From assembly GCA_937912115.1 (NCBI GenBank), contig CALDOI010000186.1, forward strand, positions 1-36,317: DNA of 36,317 nt, written 5' to 3'. Both the position numbers and the translations under genes were made by a program. The first letter of the stretch is position 1. Each line of letters opens with the position of its first letter. Positions 32,975 through 36,317 of the stretch are shown here, piece by piece. The DNA comes from an uncultured Bacteroidota bacterium. GTDB lineage: Bacteria; Bacteroidota; Bacteroidia; Bacteroidales; F082. Under the pieces are notes generated by a model. That model searched no databases. It was not told where the DNA came from and saw only the letters and a program-made list of their open reading frames with translations.

Positions 32975-34897
32975 TTATCGTTTAACCGCAACTTTGGCGC
33001 CGTTGATAATATCTTCAACAACACCTGGATCGAGTAATGTGGATGTATCACCAAGATTAGTTGCATCACCTTCACCAATCTTACGAAGGATACGACGCAT
33101 AATTTTACCAGATCTGGTTTTTGGAAGACCACCTACTATTTGAATTTGGTCGGGTTTCGCTATCGGCCCGATATGTTTAGTTACTGTAGCTCTGATTTCA
33201 GCTTCAATTGTTTCCAATTCTTTTTCTGATAACTCATCACAAATAACATATGCATAAATTCCTGAACCTTTAATATCATGAGGATACCCAACTACGGCTG
33301 ATTCATTTACCTTTGGATGCTGATTAATAGCATCTTCAACTTCAGCTGTACCAATGCGATGACCGGAAACATTTATAACATCATCAATACGACCGATAAT
33401 TCGATAATACCCTTCTTCGTCACGTTTTGCACCATCACCAGTTAGATACATTCCTTTAAATGCTGAGAAATATGTTTCAAAACAACGTTTGTGGTCGCCA
33501 TAAAGTGAGCGTAGCATTCCTGGCCATGGATATTTAATACACAATATTCCCTCTACACTATTTCCTTTTAACTCTTTACCCTCCGGATCAACCAGTATTG
33601 GCTGAATACCTGGCAGTGGCAGAGTTGCAAATGATGGTTTTGTGGGAGTAATACCTGCAAGTGGAGTAATCATAATACCACCTGTTTCGGTTTGCCACCA
33701 GGTGTCAACTATAGGACAATTACCTTTACCAACAAGGTCGTGATACCATCTCCATGCTTCTTCATTAATAGGCTCTCCAACTGTTCCAAGAACTTTTAAC
33801 GAACTAAGATCATGTTTTGTTACCCACTGGTCTCCTTGTGCTAAAAGAGCACGAATGGCTGTAGGAGCTGTGTAAAACTGATTAATTTTATATTTATCTA
33901 CTATTTCCCAGAATCTGCCGGCATCGGGCCAGGTTGGTACACCTTCGAACATAACTGAAGTTGCCCCTGATAATAATGGTCCGTAAACAATATATGAATG
34001 TCCTGTTACCCAACCAATATCAGCTGTACACCAATAAATATCACCATCATTATACTGGAATACATTTTTAAATGTGTATTCGGCATATACCATGTATCCT
34101 GCTGTGGTATGGAGTACACCTTTTGGTTTTCCGGTTGATCCAGATGTATAAAGAATAAACAACGTATCCTCCGAGTCCATAACTTCAGCAGTATTTTCTG
34201 TACTAACCCCCTTAACAAGATCATGCCACCAAATATCTTTACCTTCAGTAAATTTAACTTGCTCGCCAGTCCGTTTAAATACAATGGTATTTTTTACCGA
34301 TGGACATTTAGCAACTGCTTCATCAACAATTTCTTTTAAAGGTATAGATTTTGCTCCTCGATAACCACCATCGGATGTAATAACAACATTACATGTTGAG
34401 TCATTAATCCTGTCGGCAAGTGCTGTTGCTGAAAATCCTGCAAAAACAATTGAGTGAATTGCACCAATACGGGCACAAGCCAACATAGCAACTGTTAACT
34501 CCGGAATCATTGGTAAGTAAATTGCAATTCTATCGCCTTTTTTAACACCTATTTTAATTAAGGCATTTGCAAATTGTTTTACTTTATCAAAAAGTTCTCC
34601 GTAGGTCAATTTAACTTCCTTTTCTTTTGGATCATTTGGCTCCCAAATTAAGGCAACCTGATCTTTACGCATGAACATGTTTCTTTCAAAAATGTTCTCT
34701 GTAACATTCAGTTTGCCATTCTCGAACCATTTTACATCTGGTGCATCAGGTCCGTCAAAACGCCAATTAACAACATTATCCCATTTTTTACGCCAGAAAT
34801 TGGATTCTGCAATCTCTGCCCAAAATTTTTCAGGATTCGCTACGCTTTCTTGATACTTCTGCAGATATTCTGCAAAACTGGAAATCTTATTGGTCAT
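32975..34897 (-). CDS. acs: Acetyl-CoA synthetase, AMP-forming
   Basis: This 640-aa enzyme activates acetate to acetyl-CoA through acetyl-AMP. It has the family N terminus, the P-loop-like LFILYTSGSTGKPKGVLHTT, WWQTETGG, YLTGDGAKRDEEGYYRIIGRIDDVINVSGHRIGTAE and the C-terminal TRSGKIMRRILRKI. Lys598 in SGKIMRR is the catalytic lysine that protein acetyltransferases modify in other bacteria, and a GNAT-bearing protein is encoded 1.6 kb downstream. Length is normal. No Bacteroidota promoter consensus is obvious upstream. Confidence 0.96.
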   Translation of the reverse strand: MTNKISSFAEYLQKYQESVANPEKFWAEIAESNFWRKKWDNVVNWRFDGPDAPDVKWFENGKLNVTENIFERNMFMRKDQVALIWEPNDPKEKEVKLTYGELFDKVKQFANALIKIGVKKGDRIAIYLPMIPELTVAMLACARIGAIHSIVFAGFSATALADRINDSTCNVVITSDGGYRGAKSIPLKEIVDEAVAKCPSVKNTIVFKRTGEQVKFTEGKDIWWHDLVKGVSTENTAEVMDSEDTLFILYTSGSTGKPKGVLHTTAGYMVYAEYTFKNVFQYNDGDIYWCTADIGWVTGHSYIVYGPLLSGATSVMFEGVPTWPDAGRFWEIVDKYKINQFYTAPTAIRALLAQGDQWVTKHDLSSLKVLGTVGEPINEEAWRWYHDLVGKGNCPIVDTWWQTETGGIMITPLAGITPTKPSFATLPLPGIQPILVDPEGKELKGNSVEGILCIKYPWPGMLRSLYGDHKRCFETYFSAFKGMYLTGDGAKRDEEGYYRIIGRIDDVINVSGHRIGTAEVEDAINQHPKVNESAVVGYPHDIKGSGIYAYVICDELSEKELETIEAEIRATVTKHIGPIAKPDQIQIVGGLPKTRSGKIMRRILRKIGEGDATNLGDTSTLLDPGVVEDIINGAKVAVKR

Positions 34898-35220
34898 AAT
34901 TTTACAATTAATAGATTAGTAATAATGTATTTTAATGTTAAATAATTAACAGTGCTTTTCAAAAAAATAGCCTGAAAGAGCATTTTTTTAATTTTCCCAG
35001 TAAAGATACAACTTTCCCGGCCACAATGCAGGTTTGATATTCCAAATTATCAGGATATAAAGCTGTTTGCAGTTTACTAATTAACAGCAAAAAAAAACGA
35101 CTTGTTATATGTGCAACTATATCAGTTACTTAATGAGTATTACCAACATAATTCCAAAAAGAAATAAAGTTATCCTAATACAAAATTTAGAAGGATTACA
35201 AATAAAGGAAAGTGTTGTGT

Positions 35221-35275
35221 GTTGGCTAATTGGAAATTGGTAATTGTATAATTGTAATTGGTAATTTGCTAATGG
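35221..35275. repeat. Degenerate TAATTGG direct repeats
   Basis: Units such as CTAATTGG, GGTAATTG and GTAATTGG recur across about 55 bp in the 34898-35360 gap between acs and yebC. An inverted repeat TATGAGTT (35306-35313) / AACTCATA (35326-35333) follows and lies 28 nt past the yebC stop, without a T-run. Nothing coding is seen in the gap. Confidence 0.4.
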
Positions 35276-35360
35276 ATAATGAGTTAAATGTCAACTGCTA
35301 CATGCTATGAGTTTTGGTTTCCATTAACTCATAACATATAACCAATTAACATTGTTTGCT

Positions 35361-36104
35361 CTACATGGCTTCCATTAAGTCATCAGTAAATTCAAGATTA
35401 TGGAATACATTTTGAATGTCATCATCATCTTCAAATAAATCAATGGTTTTCATAATCCTCAGTGCATCCTCTAGTTCAAGAACTTTTGTATCGGTTGGGT
35501 TTCTCCTTAGTTCAGCTGATTCGGGCTCAATCTTCAATTCTTCCAGTTTTTTTTGCATTGCTCCAAAATCCTCAAGGGATGTTGTAATGTGAAAGAAACC
35601 ATCATCTGCTAATTCCATCTCTTCAGCTCCGGCATCAATGAGTTCCATTTCAAACTCATCCTGATCAATGTCGCCTACGGGAACAATAAATACTCCTTTT
35701 CGCTCAAACATAAAACTAAGGGATCCATTTGTTCCTAAGCTTCCTCCGTTTTTGTTAAAAATTGCCCTAACATTTGCAACTGTTCGTTGATTATTATCAG
35801 TAGTACATTCAATAAAAACCGCAATTCCATTTGGTAAGTAACCTTCAAATGTAGGCTCGGTAAATGAGGCAGTATCTTTGTCTTTTCCTTTACTAATTGC
35901 TCTTTCAATATTGTCTTTGGGCATACTTTGACCCTTGGCATTTGATATTGCAAGCCTTAGCCTGGGATTTGCATCAGGATCGCCACCACCTTCTTTAACA
36001 GCAACGGTTATTTCCTTTATTATTTTTGAAAATATTTTAGACCTTTTCGCATCAATAGCACCCTTTTTCCTCTTTATGGTTGACCATTTACTATGTCCTG
36101 ACAT
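35361..36104 (-). CDS. yebC: YebC/PmpR-family protein (DUF28)
   Basis: This 247-aa protein belongs to the YebC/PmpR family, known as DNA-binding regulators in some bacteria and as translation factors that relieve ribosome stalling in others. The family start MSGHSKWSTIKRKKGAIDAKR is complete; KIIKEITVAVKEGG, NPRLRLAI and MPKDNIERAI follow, and the acidic C-terminal half ends LFEDDDDIQNV.. as usual. Its minus-strand promoter has a -7 element at 36159-36166. Confidence 0.93.
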   Translation of the reverse strand: MSGHSKWSTIKRKKGAIDAKRSKIFSKIIKEITVAVKEGGGDPDANPRLRLAISNAKGQSMPKDNIERAISKGKDKDTASFTEPTFEGYLPNGIAVFIECTTDNNQRTVANVRAIFNKNGGSLGTNGSLSFMFERKGVFIVPVGDIDQDEFEMELIDAGAEEMELADDGFFHITTSLEDFGAMQKKLEELKIEPESAELRRNPTDTKVLELEDALRIMKTIDLFEDDDDIQNVFHNLEFTDDLMEAM

Positions 36105-36158
36105 CTTATTAAATATTTAGTGAATCAAACAATAACTATGCATAGCATATAATTATGG

Positions 36159-36166
36159 CAAATCTA
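36159..36166 (-). promoter_or_regulatory. -7 element for yebC
   Basis: TAGATTTG on the minus strand matches TAnnTTTG, 54 nt before the yebC start codon at 36104. No clear -33 box. Confidence 0.45.
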
Positions 36167-36233
36167 AGAAAATCCCTTATTACCTAGTAAAAGCATTTCT
36201 ATAAATTATTACACTAAATTATCTACAAAAATA

Positions 36234-36261
36234 TATCCCGGCCACCTACGCAACCGGGATA
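36234..36261 (-). terminator. Hairpin terminator of a gene entering from the right edge
   Basis: TATCCCGG (36234-36241) and CCGGGATA (36254-36261) form a perfect 8-bp GC-containing stem. On the minus strand it is followed by TATTTTTG. It lies 27 nt after a possible stop at 36289-36291. Confidence 0.5.
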
Positions 36262-36288
36262 CAAATATGTTAACCAATTTTTAAGATT

Positions 36289-36317
36289 CTACCATCCAAC
36301 CAAGGATATTCCTGCAG
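36289..36317 (-). CDS. Possible 3' end of a minus-strand gene cut by the window edge
   Basis: The frame ending at a TAG (36289-36291) reads AGISLVGW, an ending with a C-terminal aromatic residue such as outer-membrane beta-barrels have. Two other frames stay open to stops at 36281-36283 and 36270-36272, so the frame is not decided. The terminator hairpin at 36234-36261 is the main reason to expect a gene here. Confidence 0.25.

Noticed and set aside
35221-35275. CRISPR-like repeats
   Set aside because: The units are short, overlapping and degenerate, with no spacers and no cas genes.

Overview
The window comes from a low-GC Bacteroidota genome, most likely a marine or sediment Bacteroidales/Marinilabiliales-type organism. 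Evidence for this is a type IX secretion (T9SS) gliding-motility-type C-terminal domain on a 1179-aa surface protein, a hemD next to a DUF4271 membrane gene, many TAnnTTTG (Bacteroidota -7) promoter elements, almost no Shine-Dalgarno sequences, and the TGTCATTCTGA-type intergenic palindromes common in this phylum. No tRNA, rRNA, CRISPR array or intact transposase was seen.

Sulfur region (about 1-10.6 kb). A plus-strand operon encodes a Tat-exported molybdopterin oxidoreductase (catalytic subunit), a four-cluster ferredoxin subunit and an NrfD/PsrC membrane subunit, that is a polysulfide/thiosulfate-reductase-type complex. It continues with two half-size YeeE/YedE sulfur-transport proteins and two membrane-anchored rhodanese-fold proteins. 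Both rhodanese proteins lack the catalytic loop cysteine but share an identical C-terminal tail ending in TVAEGGC. A convergent Crp/Fnr regulator follows. A second plus-strand operon encodes a sulfide:quinone-oxidoreductase-like flavoprotein, a DUF1641 protein, a DsrC/TusE-type carrier with a single C-terminal cysteine, and a DsrE2-like protein. Similar palindromes (TGAT-N4-RTCA) lie upstream of the first operon and in the regulator/flavoprotein gap. The most economical reading is one regulated system that moves sulfane sulfur between a periplasmic Mo enzyme, the membrane and cytoplasmic carriers. dsrAB, tusA and a classical active rhodanese are absent from the window.

Middle region (10.6-25.3 kb). 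tatC follows. Then comes a carotenoid pair (crtI-crtB) with a degraded 3' fragment of an alpha/beta-hydrolase gene on one side and an intact hydrolase gene on the other. Next are a large T9SS cargo protein, a 219-bp MITE-like element, small membrane proteins, the queuosine-precursor transporter yhhQ, a GluR0-type ligand-gated potassium channel, pdxJ, dtd, and the hemD/DUF4271 pair.

Acetyl-CoA region (25.3-36.3 kb). adk is followed by minus-strand genes for acetate kinase, a divergent 3-hydroxyacyl-CoA dehydrogenase, an ADP-forming acyl-CoA synthetase fused to a GNAT domain, an OFA-family MFS transporter, AMP-forming acetyl-CoA synthetase, and YebC. Three different acetate/acetyl-CoA interconverting enzymes lie within 9 kb together with a possible protein acetyltransferase.

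The top candidate for something under-described is the paired Cys-less rhodaneses with shared TVAEGGC tails, inside a sulfur-trafficking operon that also has split YeeE transporters and a putative Fnr-type operator.
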